Source: Diphasiastrum complanatum
Lineage: Eukaryota > Streptophyta > Lycopodiopsida > Lycopodiales > Lycopodiaceae
Direction of reading: 5' to 3'
DNA length: 64,000 bases
Assembly: GCA_029204225.1 (NCBI GenBank)
Contig: CM055092.1
Location: 10,255,806 to 10,319,805 of the forward strand
The stretch's first letter is position 1. Each line of letters begins with the position of its first letter. A program made the translations under genes and the position numbers. Of this stretch, positions 1 through 9,752 are shown in pieces. The notes under the pieces are model-generated. The model was not told the DNA's origin. It did not search any database and worked only from the letters and a program-made list of their open reading frames with translations.

Positions 1-70
<70 letters not shown>
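1..70. repeat. (GA)n microsatellite
   Basis: About 35 uninterrupted GA units open the window, so the true length is unknown. On the minus strand this is a (CT)n tract directly following the 3' end of LINE copy 1, so it is either that element's tail or its target. Confidence 0.95.
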
Positions 71-74
<4 letters not shown>

Positions 75-92
75 TGTATTAATGTCTGTTGA

Positions 93-106
93 GTGCCCAA
101 GGGCAC
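93..106 (-). other. LINE 3'-terminal stem-loop (copy 1)
   Basis: GTGCCC and GGGCAC pair around a 2-nt loop just upstream of the 3' end of the LINE. Copy 2 keeps the same six-base stem with a different loop base (2396-2409). A 3' hairpin is the usual recognition site for reverse transcriptase in stringent LINEs; that role is inferred here. Confidence 0.55.
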
Positions 107-423
107 ATAAGACAGACTGAATAAGTACATGTCTCGTAGGATTACTGTCCATGTTGGACAACATAATAATAAAAATTGCTAGTCTAAATGGAAAAGACAA
201 TATATAACTCTCTTGAACTAGGAAAAGACATAGCCAATATAGAATCATAAAATGCATAAAAGAGTAGATACACAAGAGCTTAACCTCCAGCTCTGAAGAG
301 GTAAAGGTGCAAGAGCTTAACCGCCTGCTCTGCTGAGGAAAGTAAAAGGATAAATATCAATCTTGAAAAAAGCGTCTGATACCCATAGCAGCTGTGGGCT
401 GTGATCAAGGAGCTCTAGTAGCT

Positions 424-1740
424 CTAGAGGTCAGCAGATCTGGCAAGAGGTGGTGGCTGAGCACGCTGGGCCTTCGCCCTCACCGGTATGACTGCCTCAT
501 CATCTGATAGGTCATCGCGCTCCCGCTTCTGAAAGAAGCTAGTAATAAGATGCTGGCTAGAATTAGTAATACTCTCCGATGGTAGCAAAGAGGCTCTCAA
601 CATAAGCATCTCTCGTAGTAAAAGGCCGACACATCTGGGATCCTGATACATCAAAAATGTACTGAGGGTAATAGGAGTGTCACGATATAAACAGTGATGT
701 CGACCACGTATCTCATAGTATGTAGGGCATATGAAGATAAAATGAAACTCATCCTCCACTACACCCAATGTGCATACCTGACATATCCGATGCTCTCTCA
801 AAATGCCTGAATATCTGCCTGTCTCAATAGCAAGCTGATGCGAAGAGACTCGTAACTGTCCCAATCTGTAGTGAAGCCCAAAAGAACGAGGAAGAGAGAG
901 ATATAAAGGTCTAACAGGGAGTCCCAAACTGTCTCTGCGTCAGATATGTGTGCCATAGAAGGTAAGCTTGACTCTCTAATGGTTAGGACGATCCCATACT
1001 ATGTGACAATATCTCTGATACAGCTGCTGTCTGATAAATGTATGAGTTCCCTGTGGGAGATCCAGCATCGAGAAGCCCCATGACTGAAAGAAAGCCACCA
1101 CATCACCATACCAAGAAGACCTAGCCTGCTGTCCAACTATAGTCTGAGAAGAAGTAAGCGCTAGCATCACGTATCTGTGAGTATCCATGGTCTCAAGTCG
1201 ATGTAGAAAGGTAACAATCTGAAACATAGCCCCTACCACCATGGGGAGTGAGGCGAACTCCGCTAAAAGAATCTCATGAGGAACTGACGGCTTCGCACGA
1301 ATCATCCTCCCTAACATGGTGATCTGCAGACAAGTGATGTCTCTCCAAGTACCGTGAGATATCCCTGGGCACCAGACCTCCGCCGAGTGCATAGCCACAG
1401 GTGAGACTACTGTAGAGAAAATGTGGTCTCTGGTAGCAGGATCATGAATATGGTAAGTAGTACACACTCTCTCCATATGTACCAAGGCAGCATGCCCCTT
1501 ACGAGCCACACTAAGCAAAAACCATATAGAGCATCAAGATGTCACTGTAATCCAGAGGCTGTAGAGGATAGCAATGCCACATCATCCGCATACAGTAGGA
1601 TAGGAATAATAAGCAAGTAGACATCCATCACCCCCCTCCTCCTTGATGATCCGCTCTAGATCATCAATGTACAATGCAAAAAGAGTGGGAGAGAGTGGAC
1701 ATCCCTGTTTGACTCCAACCGTGCTCTGGATTACCATCGG
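424..1740 (-). pseudogene. LINE ORF2 fragment: reverse transcriptase motifs, zinc knuckle, PIP-like box
   Basis: Reading the minus strand, 1735-1565 encodes the RT core with a QGCPLSPTLF block and the YADD catalytic motif. A deletion of about 75 codons relative to copy 2 and frame breaks follow. Two open blocks remain: 1518-976 (180 codons) and 927-424 (167 codons). The second contains a CxxC...HfifxC knuckle (CQVC, then HFIFIC), typical of the region after the RT in plant LINEs, and then QHLITSFF, which fits the PCNA-binding consensus Qxx[ILVM]xx[FY][FY]. The copy lacks the endonuclease and the start of RT, so it is dead. Family assignment is firm from the RT motifs; the clade is not determined. 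Confidence 0.85.
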
Positions 1741-1988
1741 TTATAGGTCTTTCGATGAGTGGGATGTCTTAGGGGGAAGGCCTGGGTGGCGGCTTGTATA
1801 AGGGAGAGCGACAAGAAGCTGGCCTGTTGCTCAATAGGAGAGGAGAAGGGAAAATCTTGCAAAAGAGAGTTGAGCGCGACTATGTAGCGTGGGATGAGAT
1901 GTGTACGAAAAGAAAAGTGAGGTGTAGCGGTCTTGGGTCGAATGATTGGAAGGGGAGAGGTCTGGCCAACAGAGAGTAAGAGCAGTGA

Positions 1989-2336
1989 GTGATCACATCG
2001 AGGAGCCTACCCCCCCTCCCTACTGACGTTCCATTGCCCTCCTCCTCTGATGAGCCCACATATGATTCTGATGAGACGGTCGACATTGCAGGGGATGGTC
2101 CACGTGCCCCACCCAGTACTCCTGCTACACGCCCCCTTTCAGATGATGGCTGGTCAGAGTTTGCGAGGGAGACAGAGGCTGCCGCCCAGAGACAGACGAC
2201 TCAGAGCATCATAGGCAGTCGGTTCTTCCCAGAGACCCCATCGTGGCAGAGGGGGACCCCCAGGCAGGAGTGTACCACAGAGGGTTCCTTCCGACAGACC
2301 CAGAGGCAGGCCATCCAAGAGGGGACGCACCGATGA
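1989..2336 (+). CDS. hypothetical ORF between the LINE copies
   Basis: A 115-codon reading frame lies on the plus strand in the 600-bp gap between the two LINE fragments. It is rich in Ser, Pro, Asp and Glu near its start and in Arg and Gln near its end. Its acidic, proline-rich character recalls the tail of the hAT-like transposase at 12.4-14.1 kb, but I see no alignable segment. No domain is recognised. The rest of 1741-2340 holds nothing else I can name. It may be a fragment of another transposon protein or chance coding. Confidence 0.2.
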   Translation: MITSRSLPPLPTDVPLPSSSDEPTYDSDETVDIAGDGPRAPPSTPATRPLSDDGWSEFARETEAAAQRQTTQSIIGSRFFPETPSWQRGTPRQECTTEGSFRQTQRQAIQEGTHR

Positions 2337-2395
2337 TGGCACGCAGATGAGAGAGAGAGAATTAGAATTAGAATTATTATTATTAACGTCTTTTG

Positions 2396-2409
2396 GTGCC
2401 CAGGGGCAC
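2396..2409 (-). other. LINE 3'-terminal stem-loop (copy 2)
   Basis: Same GTGCCC/GGGCAC stem as copy 1, with CT instead of TT in the loop, about 40 bp from the 3' end. Conservation of the stem with a variable loop supports a structural role. Confidence 0.55.
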
Positions 2410-2597
2410 ATAAGACAAAAGAGAGTACAAAATGTGAGAAGCATTGTCCGCATAAGGACTTATTTACCAATGAAAAGACAGTAAAACTAAAACTAAAATA
2501 TCGATCTCTCTGTCTCTAAGAGAAAAAGTATCCAAGCTTGACCACCAGCTGGTGAGGGTACAAAGCAAGAGCTTAACCACCTGCTCCGCGGAGGAAA

Positions 2598-3913
2598 CTA
2601 GCTACGAGCAAGCCGAAAGTAATGAGTGATGGTAGTAGTGGGTCGTGATGTAGGCTGGTGGGAGGCGTATGAAGATCTAGTAGCACTGGATCGAGCCGAA
2701 ACTCTCTGTGTCTTCGATCTTCGGACGGGGACGTCAAAATCCGCAACCGAAATATCCACTCTGTCTCGCTTCTGGAAGAACTGAGTAATGTGAGCCTGAC
2801 TGGAATCCATATCTGAGAGCGTAGGTAGAAGTGAAGCTCGTAAAATATACATCTCTCTCAAAAGAAGACCCACACATCTAGCGTCTGGATACTCGAGGAA
2901 GGAGCTCAACGTGAGGGGAATATCTCGGTATAAACAATGGTATCGTCCTCTAATCTCATAGTATACTGGGCAGCGAAAGATGAAATGAAACTCATCTTCC
3001 ACCTCCTGAAGAGAACAGAGCTGACATATCCGCTGCAATCTGGGAGTGTCTGTGTATCTACCTGTCTCGATAGCAAGCTGATGAGAAGAGACTCGAAGCT
3101 GTCCTATACGATATCTCAGACCAAAAGATAGCGTCTGTGTAAGATAAACTGGAAGAATAGGCAAGCCCGAAACATCCAGCCGTAAAAGATGTGTGCCATA
3201 ATAATGTAGCTTGACCCTATCTGGATCAGGATGTGACCATATAGTGCGTATGTAGCTCCGGTAGATCTGCTGTCTGATATAAGCATGGGTTCCATTCGGA
3301 AGATCAAGTGCGGATAAACCCCAAGTCTGAAGAAGGGCTGAGACACTGCGATACCAAGAGTGCTTGGCTCCCTGATCCGCAATGGTACAAGATGAAGTGA
3401 GAGCAGCAACAATGTATCTGGAGGTATCTAGATCTGATACCCTGTGAAGAAAGGTGATGATCTGAAACATAGCACCAACAACTAATGGAGGAGAAGCAAA
3501 CTCGGCTAGTATGATATCATGTGGTACTGAGGGCTTAGCCCGGATTATCCTACTGAGCATGAGAATCTGGATACGAGTAAGATCTCTCCATGTATCGCGT
3601 GATAAATCAGGGCACCAAGTCTCAGCCGAATATAGCACAACTGGGGAGACAGTAGCAGAAAATAGTAGGCATCTGGTAGCAGGATCCTGCACATAATAAG
3701 TAGAGCAAAATCTCTCCATATGCACAAGAGCGGTATGCCCCTTGCGGAGCCTGGCGGTGGCTGCTGGTCGAAAAGTGAGTAGCGGACCAGAGAAAAGAAC
3801 TCCCAAATAGGTGTAGGAGGTCACGATCTCAATCGGTAGCCCGTCATAATAGAAAATCACATCTCTCATATGCTGTCTGTTGGTGTTAAACACCATAATC
3901 TTAGTCTTCTTAA

Positions 3914-3919
<6 letters not shown>
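2598..3919 (-). pseudogene. LINE ORF2 C-terminal part: RT thumb, zinc knuckle, PIP-like motifs
   Basis: About 440 codons stay open on the minus strand. They begin in the last RT block (KKTKIMVF, then YTYLGVLF) and run through a long uncharacterised linker to a CCHC-like knuckle (CQLC...HFIFRC). QAHITQFF then matches the Qxx[ILVM]xx[FY][FY] PCNA-interacting consensus. The last 13 residues contain a related ITHYF motif. The frame continues upstream only through the microsatellite as Leu-Ser repeats, which is not real protein. The palm domain with its YADD motif and the endonuclease are missing. The open frame suggests a young copy or retained constraint. Confidence 0.8.

Positions 3920-3984
<65 letters not shown>
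3920..3984. repeat. (GA)n microsatellite at the 5' junction of LINE copy 2
   Basis: About 32 GA units separate LINE sequence from unrelated DNA. In-frame Leu-Ser translation of this tract is an artefact. Confidence 0.95.
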
Positions 3985-3985
<1 letters not shown>

Positions 3986-4077
3986 AACACATCTTCATGT
4001 CTCTCATAACATCTGCATCATGTTCAACCATTGAACATAACACGCTAAACCCGACACCCTAACAAATGGCACAGTTA

Positions 4078-4107
4078 ACATAACACCCTAAACCCTAAAC
4101 CCTAACA
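4078..4107. repeat. short interstitial telomere-like repeat
   Basis: Three consecutive CCCTAAA units, with one-off units nearby (also about 5410). This is the plant telomere motif. The tract is far too short for a chromosome end, so it is an interstitial remnant. The surrounding 3985-4295 is an A/C-rich stretch (CATAACC-like words) with no gene. Confidence 0.7.
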
Positions 4108-4295
4108 AATCATCATAAACCCACAACCCCACAGCCATAACCATTAAAACAAGCCACAACCATAATCATCATAACCACAGCCATAAACATCATCAACCCC
4201 ACATCCTCATTGTGTCGTAGGCATTGCACCACAGGTATGTGCAAATTCAACATCAAAGCAGCACTTGTGTAGCATACACTTAAACTTATGTAGAA

Positions 4296-5000
4296 TGCAT
4301 TATGGTCCAGGAATACAGCCCACAGGTTCGTGATCCCGATACGAACCCAAGTGATTCGGGTATCGTTCGGTCAAAATGGCCCTTCGACGGGAGAGAAACG
4401 CAATTAGGTCAAGTGAAATGGACTAGTTTTGCAGCTTTCCGTCCGACGGCCCCATTTCGTGAAATGGGATCCGTTTTAGGTGCCATCTGTTTCGGCCAAT
4501 GCACAACCTTGATAGGAACTTGTCAGAATAGACAGGACGAGGAAACGACCAACGGTCAGCCCGAAATGTCCGTCCAAAGTTCGATGTTGAATAAGGCTTC
4601 AGGGACACTTTGTGAGGGACGGGAACTGAAAACATTTGGAATCTACAAAAATGGCCCAGGAATACAGTCCACAGATTCGTGATCCTGATACGAACTCAAG
4701 TGGCCGAGCCTGGCTCGATTCGAATATCGTTCGGTCAAAATTGCCCTTCGACAGGATAGAAACGCAATTAGGTCAAGCAAGATGGACTAGTTTTGCAACT
4801 TTCCGTCCGATGGCCCCGTTTCTAGGATCCGTTTCAGGTGCCGTCTGTTTCGGCCAGTGGACAACCTCGATAGGAACATGTGGGAACAGACAGGACGAGG
4901 AACGAATGAACGAACGGACGGCCCAAAACGTCCGTCGGAAGTTCGACATTAAACAAGGCTCCAGGGACACTGTCCGGTCGGGACTTGAAAACTGGGAGAT
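4296..5000. repeat. two-unit tandem repeat, ~345 bp period
   Basis: Units starting near 4302 and 4650 share ordered blocks: GGAATACAG, GTGATCC.GATACGAA, TCGTTCGGTCAAAATGGCCC, a TTTCGGCCA block and an AGGGACACT block. Each gives a ~130-codon reading frame, but the two differ by indels and have no known motif, so I treat this as non-coding satellite-like DNA. Confidence 0.75.
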
Positions 5001-5065
5001 GTTTCGGAGCCCCCTTGTTGGTACTCAAAATTTCGACAACGTGTTGCATCGTGTTGAAGTTGTGC

Positions 5066-5275
5066 CATAAGTAATTAGTAAGCTGTTGAAGTTCATCCGG
5101 GGAGAAACCGATCTCATCAACCGAGACATAGTAGTGTGTAGGTCTTGTGGTTCCCTGTCGTGAATGACAGTTTTGCATAAGTAATTAGTAAGCTGTTGAA
5201 GTTCATCCGGGGGGAAACCGATCTCATCATATAAGACATAGTAGTGTGTAGGTCTTGTGGTTCCCTGTCTTGAGA
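5066..5275. repeat. two-unit tandem repeat, ~110 bp period
   Basis: Units begin at 5066 and 5176 with CATAAGTAATTAGTAAGC and differ by a few bases. A shorter duplicated word, GAGAGCTTGTCACTCTTCT, follows at about 5270 and 5327. No gene is seen in 5276-5670. Confidence 0.8.
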
Positions 5276-5677
5276 GCTTGTCACTCTTCTAGTGAGCATT
5301 CATTTCCCCCAGAGACTTGTGGTCCTTGAGAGCTTGTCACTCTTCTGGATTGCATTTACCTCTTTAAATCCTTTGGTGAGCATTCTCTTCTTTGAGAGAG
5401 TCACTGATGCACCCTAAACCCTAAATCAGTAATCTGTTTTCCATGCAAACCATCATCTTCACTCCAAACCTCTTTCAGATCTTTCTTTTTAAGTTCCCAA
5501 TGAAGGTTCATAATAATTTATGGACTGCTCATTAGTCATCGTTGTTTGGTAATATCTTAGTTATGGGAGGCATGGGCAGTGGTTAGGTTTGTTGCAAATT
5601 TTTTTAGGCACCTTTTTCCTTTTTTTTTTAACAAGAGGGGGCAGGTGGGTGCCAGACACCCTCTGATAATTAATTCC

Positions 5678-5851
5678 GGGGGGGGGGGGGGGGGGGCAGC
5701 AGGAGGAAAATTGTTTTAATTTCGTTTTGGGGATGTGGGACAGTGAGGGGAGGGGCCTGTATTTTTCTTTTTGAAAAAAAAAATTGAAAAATGCCGGACG
5801 CGCGTCCGCGCCTAGGGTCGGCTTCCTTATATATATATATATATATATATC
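5678..5851. repeat. poly-G run and (TA)n tract
   Basis: About 18 consecutive G at 5678-5696 and about 12 TA units at 5828-5851, followed by short C and A homopolymers. Assembly length here is uncertain. The stretch 5852-6160 is AT-rich with no recognisable feature. Confidence 0.8.
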
Positions 5852-6161
5852 TTAGAAACGATGCCCCCCCCAAAAAAAAAAAACGTTTTTTTACAAAGGA
5901 ATTAATTTATGTAAATTTCAGCTAATTAACTTAAAAACAGAAAATTAACTACATTAAACAAATTTACTAATGAGCAGACAACTAATTACAATAATCAGAG
6001 AATTCATGTCAATAGGAACAACCTACGGTGCTCGGCTAAATTTTGCATTTAAAATACAATTTGACCCACTACCATACATTTATCAACAAAACCATGAAAT
6101 TATTTTGAAACCAAGAAACATTCTTGATGAAACGTAACGGAACTGGAGAATAACCATCATA

Positions 6162-6233
6162 TAAGCCGAGCAGGGTTTAGGGAAGAGCCATAAATGTAAT
6201 CCGAGCAGGGTTTAGGGAAGAGCCATAAATGTA
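6162..6233. repeat. 36-bp tandem duplication
   Basis: CCGAGCAGGGTTTAGGGAAG and the following AGCCATAAATGTAA occur twice in a row. Confidence 0.85.
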
Positions 6234-6332
6234 AGCAAAAAACATCCATAAAATAGTTATGCATTCGCGGTACATCCAATACAAAAAGAAACACGTCATG
6301 TCTGATAACATAGTGCTATGAAAATAAATCCT

Positions 6333-6720
6333 ATGGTGAGACGTCATCTGAGGCTAAGACGAGACTCTCTATAATGTCTGGTGAGGGGGCCACGAGGCGC
6401 CCAGATTTGCCTTTGCCTCTGCCTCTGCCTCTAGCTCTAGCATACTGGCTCATGCCCTGGCTATATCCAACGCTTGACCCTTGAGGTTTGCCCCTACCCC
6501 TACCCCTAGGTATCGGTGGGGCGGTAGAGGTACTGGGGGCACATGCTCCTGGCTCCTAATCAAACCACACATATAGATCGGCTAGGCTGGGCCTACTTCT
6601 AGATCTGCCAGTACCCTTGGATCATACACTGCTAGTGGACCTGCCATCATAAAATCCCTCCATGCTCAACATGGTCTCCAGTAGGCAGTCCAATGTCTCG
6701 TTATGCATCTGAATCGACAT
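6333..6720 (-). pseudogene. fragment encoding an Arg-Gly-rich C-terminal tail, unknown protein
   Basis: The minus strand reads in one frame from 6720 to a stop near 6333 with two internal stops. A mixed N-terminal block containing NETLDCLLETML is followed by a PRGRGRG segment and then a run of RG/RGK dipeptides. The RG-rich tail is encoded by GGCAGA-type repeats. No homologue is recognised. It sits beside the left hAT remnant and may belong to it or to a different transposon. Confidence 0.4.
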
Positions 6721-6963
6721 ACTGGGGCCTAGGAGGGGTAGGGGAAATGTGTGAAGTCAAAACCCGCTGTTGCCTCCTCCTGCCCATGGTCTACATCCTC
6801 CGATGTGTGCACATGCTGATCCTACACATTGAGGACTCAATGTTAGTACATCCACAAAGCCAACACATTGAGGCAGATGAGCCAGTGTCAGAGGATGAGC
6901 AGGTTGAGGATGAGCCCATTCCGGTTGTGTTCGCCAGATCAGAGTGGGATAAAATAAAATAAC

Positions 6964-8192
6964 AGATCTACAATCAATGCTCTGGCACTGACTTAGACAA
7001 ATGCTCCGGAGACAACTCAGGGCCCCAAGCTGACTCTCGCAACCGATATCTATGTCTGTCTGGAACTGGCATGGGCTGTGTATCCGAAGAGGAGAACTCG
7101 TCATCCACATCCCCCCAATTTGCCTCCGCATCAGCCCCCAAGCAAGCCAAACCAACTAGACCTACTCCAGCTGGTTGTGATAGTGCACATCTACCTGCAC
7201 CTGGAGCCCTGTGAGGTCGTCCTCTCTTCCCTGGCTGTTTCTGTGCTCTGTTTTTCTTGTTCGATGCACCCTTGGGCCTTCCTGGTCTCTTGCGGACGAG
7301 GGGAGCTGTCAATGCCTCATCACCCCCATGCAAATCACCTGGCTGGCTAGGCTGGGCCCAAGCTGAGGCCGGCTGGGATAGGGAAGCCAGAGAGGGATAT
7401 CTCTGTGCAGTTGAGCGGGGAGGATGAGCCCGTGGAGTGTGTGCTCGCAGGTGGAGGAACTGGCTGTGCAGGAGGCAAGAACAGTGGCGATATGTACTGA
7501 AAGGGGCGCTGTGGTGGCCGGTACTGGTACATCTTGGGTGCTGCCAGAGGAGGAGCCAGTGGAGTGGGTGCTGCCAAAGGAGGAGGATGTGAAGTGGGTG
7601 CTGCCACTGCCGGAGCCACCGGGGGTGTGGGCGCTGCAAAAGAAAACCTTGGGCACAGATGGTGGCCTGCCATTGAGACCTGGTGCTGTGCTCTAGCTGA
7701 GACTCTGTGTAGGGCATGTTGGCTAGAGAGGATGGCGGCACCCTGACACTTGGCATCTGCTGGGCCTCTGAATCCAACGTGGCAATCAAGTCGTCCAGTT
7801 GGGCATCCAAATACAAATGCTCTGGGCTCTGGGACTCATCATATGCACCATCCTTTGGATCATCCAGTGCCTCATCCTGTGCACCATGTGGACCCTGCAT
7901 GGCCTCCCAATCGGTACAATCAAAGTCATCTGGTGTCTCCTCTGGTGTGCTGTCGTAGTAATTCCTATGACTCTATGATGCACACATCCAAGCAGCTGCG
8001 GAAGGTAAACCCAAATCACTCTGCCCTCCATCAAGAGCCTGCTCCATCATATCAATATAAGAAGGTATGCCACTGGCCCCCCCCTGTGTGCCCTGCCTGT
8101 CTCCCGATATAATCTGTGGCATGTGCCCCACCTTTACCACATGATGCACCTGTGACCCTTGCGCTCGGCGTGTGCCTAACACCTGTATCATA
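6964..8192 (-). pseudogene. hAT transposase C-terminal exon, inverted copy
   Basis: Read on the minus strand, this is the same acidic and proline-rich tail as exon 4 of the intact copy, including two AT-hook cores (KRPGRPKG and KRGRPHR) and the terminal ELSPEH-like end. Several frameshifts and stops break it. Its direct-orientation N-terminal neighbour (EADEPVSEDE block) lies on the opposite strand at 6869-6955, so the exon is cut and flipped. Confidence 0.85.
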
Positions 8193-8677
8193 TGCGTTTG
8201 ATATCATGTTCCATGTTTGGCGGCCAGATGGTCGAACACTGTATTCAGACCATTTTACATATTATATGACAGTGTTGGACGTACTTTATTTGTTGCACAT
8301 TGTGTATTTGTCGATTTGTAAATGTGATGCTCTGTTTTCAATTATATTTTGAATTGTATGTGCGTGTTTGAATCGTATTTTCAATTAGTTTCAACTGCAG
8401 AGATTGATAGCATATGCACTTCACAAAAATACACCCCCCTTGATAGCATTTCATAAACACATATATTACATTGCAATTTCCCAAGCACGCGTTGCACAAA
8501 AAACACATTGAACATTAATTCAACAGATGTATCAAAACAACAATACGTATCCCGCCATATACGACTGGGGCTGTTCTTTACACTGTGTTAAACACAAAAT
8601 GTTGCCTCATCTACTGCAGAAAATTACATAACAACAGTCAGCCACATACGGCTGGACCCTATATATTGTAAACATTC

Positions 8678-9045
8678 CTACGGATCCTCCACTGACTCCT
8701 CGCCCTCGTCAGGTGCATTGTTTTGTCGCTCTTCTGCCTCCCGGTTAGCCCGATCTGCCTCCTGGTTAGCCCAACGGCGGGTCGCCCTTTCCCTGACCAT
8801 GATGAGCTGCCGTCGTGTGAAGTTTATTCCAATCTGCTCATCCAAATCCAGCTCAACAACGGGGGCAGGGGCCACAACGGGGGCGGGGATCTGCAGCTTT
8901 CGATGTCTCTGCCGAGTCTGTCACAGCATCTCTGCAATGTCTGCCTCTTGCTTCCGATGCCTTTCGTTGTGCCTTCGGACATCTTCTTGGAGCTTCCTCC
9001 TGGCTTCGCCCTCGGGCTTCGGTGGTATGCGCTCTGCCATCTCAC
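8678..9045 (-). pseudogene. second hAT-element ORF, left copy, one internal stop
   Basis: This matches the 121-codon minus-strand ORF of the right copy (14596-14961) from the MAER start to the EDP end. A stop codon replaces the Arg following an EML motif. The conserved start and end across two copies support the gene model in the right copy. Confidence 0.75.
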
Positions 9046-9059
9046 GACACCCTGTTTGT

Positions 9060-9170
9060 CAAACTAACTCTCACAGCCTCTCAATGGCTCTCACTGGCTT
9101 TCTCACAGCCTCTCACAGCCTCTCTCTCACAGCCTCTCATTGGCTCTCCGCAGTGCCCCCTATACAGTCC
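9060..9170. repeat. CTCTCACAGCCT degenerate repeat upstream of the second hAT ORF
   Basis: About six copies of a CTCTCACAGCC(T) word occur here; an equivalent array lies at 15000-15110 in the right copy. On the minus strand this is the 5' leader or promoter of the second ORF. It could be protein-binding subterminal sequence. Confidence 0.6.
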
Positions 9171-9296
9171 CCCCTTTTTTCTAAACCCTAAACCTTTCTC
9201 TTTTTTTTTTTTTCAGAATTTTTGACCCTAATTTAAATTAATATAGGCAATTTTTATTAGAAAATTTAAAAAAATAATAATAAAAAATATTATTTA

Positions 9297-9358
9297 TTGG
9301 TGCCGCCCTGGTACCGCGGATCCCAGGGCGGCACCATAACTGCGGTACCACCTGATTC
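9297..9358. repeat. palindromic terminal block, right end of left hAT copy
   Basis: A 39-bp near-perfect palindrome with GGTGCCGCCCTGG and CCAGGGCGGCACC arms around TACCGCGGATCC, then one more GGTACC unit. Nearly the same block lies at 15512-15552 at the right end of the intact copy. It is interpreted as the element terminus next to the (TA)n tract. Confidence 0.7.
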
Positions 9359-9360
9359 AA

Positions 9361-9384
9361 TGATATATATATATATATATATCA
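9361..9384. repeat. (TA)n tract between the two hAT copies
   Basis: ATGATATATA...ATATCAT, itself palindromic, separates the terminal blocks of the left and right copies. Confidence 0.85.
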
Positions 9385-9472
9385 TAGGTCCCGCGGTACT
9401 GGGTACCGCGGATCCCGGTACCGCGGGACCATACTGGTACCGCGGTACCATGATGGTACCGCGGTACCACAA
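9385..9472. repeat. left terminal GGTACC palindrome array
   Basis: Several GGTACC units occur here, including GGTACCGCGGTACC, a perfect 14-bp palindrome found twice in a row near 9438-9470, and a GGTACCGCGG variant. These are probable transposase-binding sites by analogy with subterminal repeats of Ac/hAT elements; this is inferred. Confidence 0.7.
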
Positions 9473-9752
9473 TATAATAATATATTTATTATTTAATATT
9501 TTTTTTAATTTTTTTTTACCTAAACCTACCCGCCCCCTCGCATTTCCTCTGAAATTTTTTTGAGCCCTCTCCGCCCTGCCATCGCTGCTGGTTTTTCTTG
9601 CCTGCCTTTGATTCCTTGCGTCGCCCATCGCCCACGCAACGCCCTGCCTTGCATCTGATTTCCTTTGCCCTGCATTCGCCCATTTTCAGCGTCTCTCCAA
9701 CAGTGAACCCTGCTGTTTTTTTTCCAGCAATCCATCCCTCATTTCATCTGCA

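Larger units (their letters stand above)
71..1740 (-). mobile_element. LINE (non-LTR retrotransposon) copy 1, 5'-truncated
   Basis: This is the 3' part of a LINE read on the minus strand. It starts near 1740 inside the reverse transcriptase and runs through a zinc-knuckle C-terminus and a 3' UTR to the (CT)n tract at the window start. The 3' UTR (423 down to 71) carries two copies of a GAGCTTAACC hairpin-like motif (about 276 and 310) and a short GTGCCC/GGGCAC stem-loop at 93-106. Both features recur in copy 2, so the two are one family. No poly-A tail is visible. Confidence 0.85.
2348..3919 (-). mobile_element. LINE copy 2, 5'-truncated at a (GA)n tract
   Basis: This is the same LINE family as copy 1, on the minus strand. 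The 5' end stops exactly at the (GA)n run 3920-3984. The 3' end runs through a stem-loop (2396-2409), a TAATAATAATAA stretch and TTCTAA repeats into a short CTCTCTC. The 3' UTR again holds paired GAGCTTAACC/CTCCGCGGAG motifs near 2540-2600. The element is therefore bounded by CT/GA simple sequence on both sides. Confidence 0.85.
6869..9296 (+). mobile_element. hAT-like element, left copy: 3' remnant with internal inversion
   Basis: Three blocks match the right copy. Block 6869-6955 is direct and matches about 12610-12690. Block 6964-8192 is inverted and matches about 12695-14085. Block 8195-9225 is direct and matches about 14090-15115. A terminal palindromic block follows at 9297. Exons 1-3 of the transposase are absent, as is a recognisable left end. 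The copy is dead. Confidence 0.8.

Noticed and set aside
4078-4107. Chromosome end or telomere
   Set aside because: Only three CCCTAAA units, with unrelated sequence on both sides.
4302-5070. Two similar ~130-codon ORFs that could be a gene pair
   Set aside because: They arise from a 345-bp tandem repeat, differ by frame-altering indels and show no domain.
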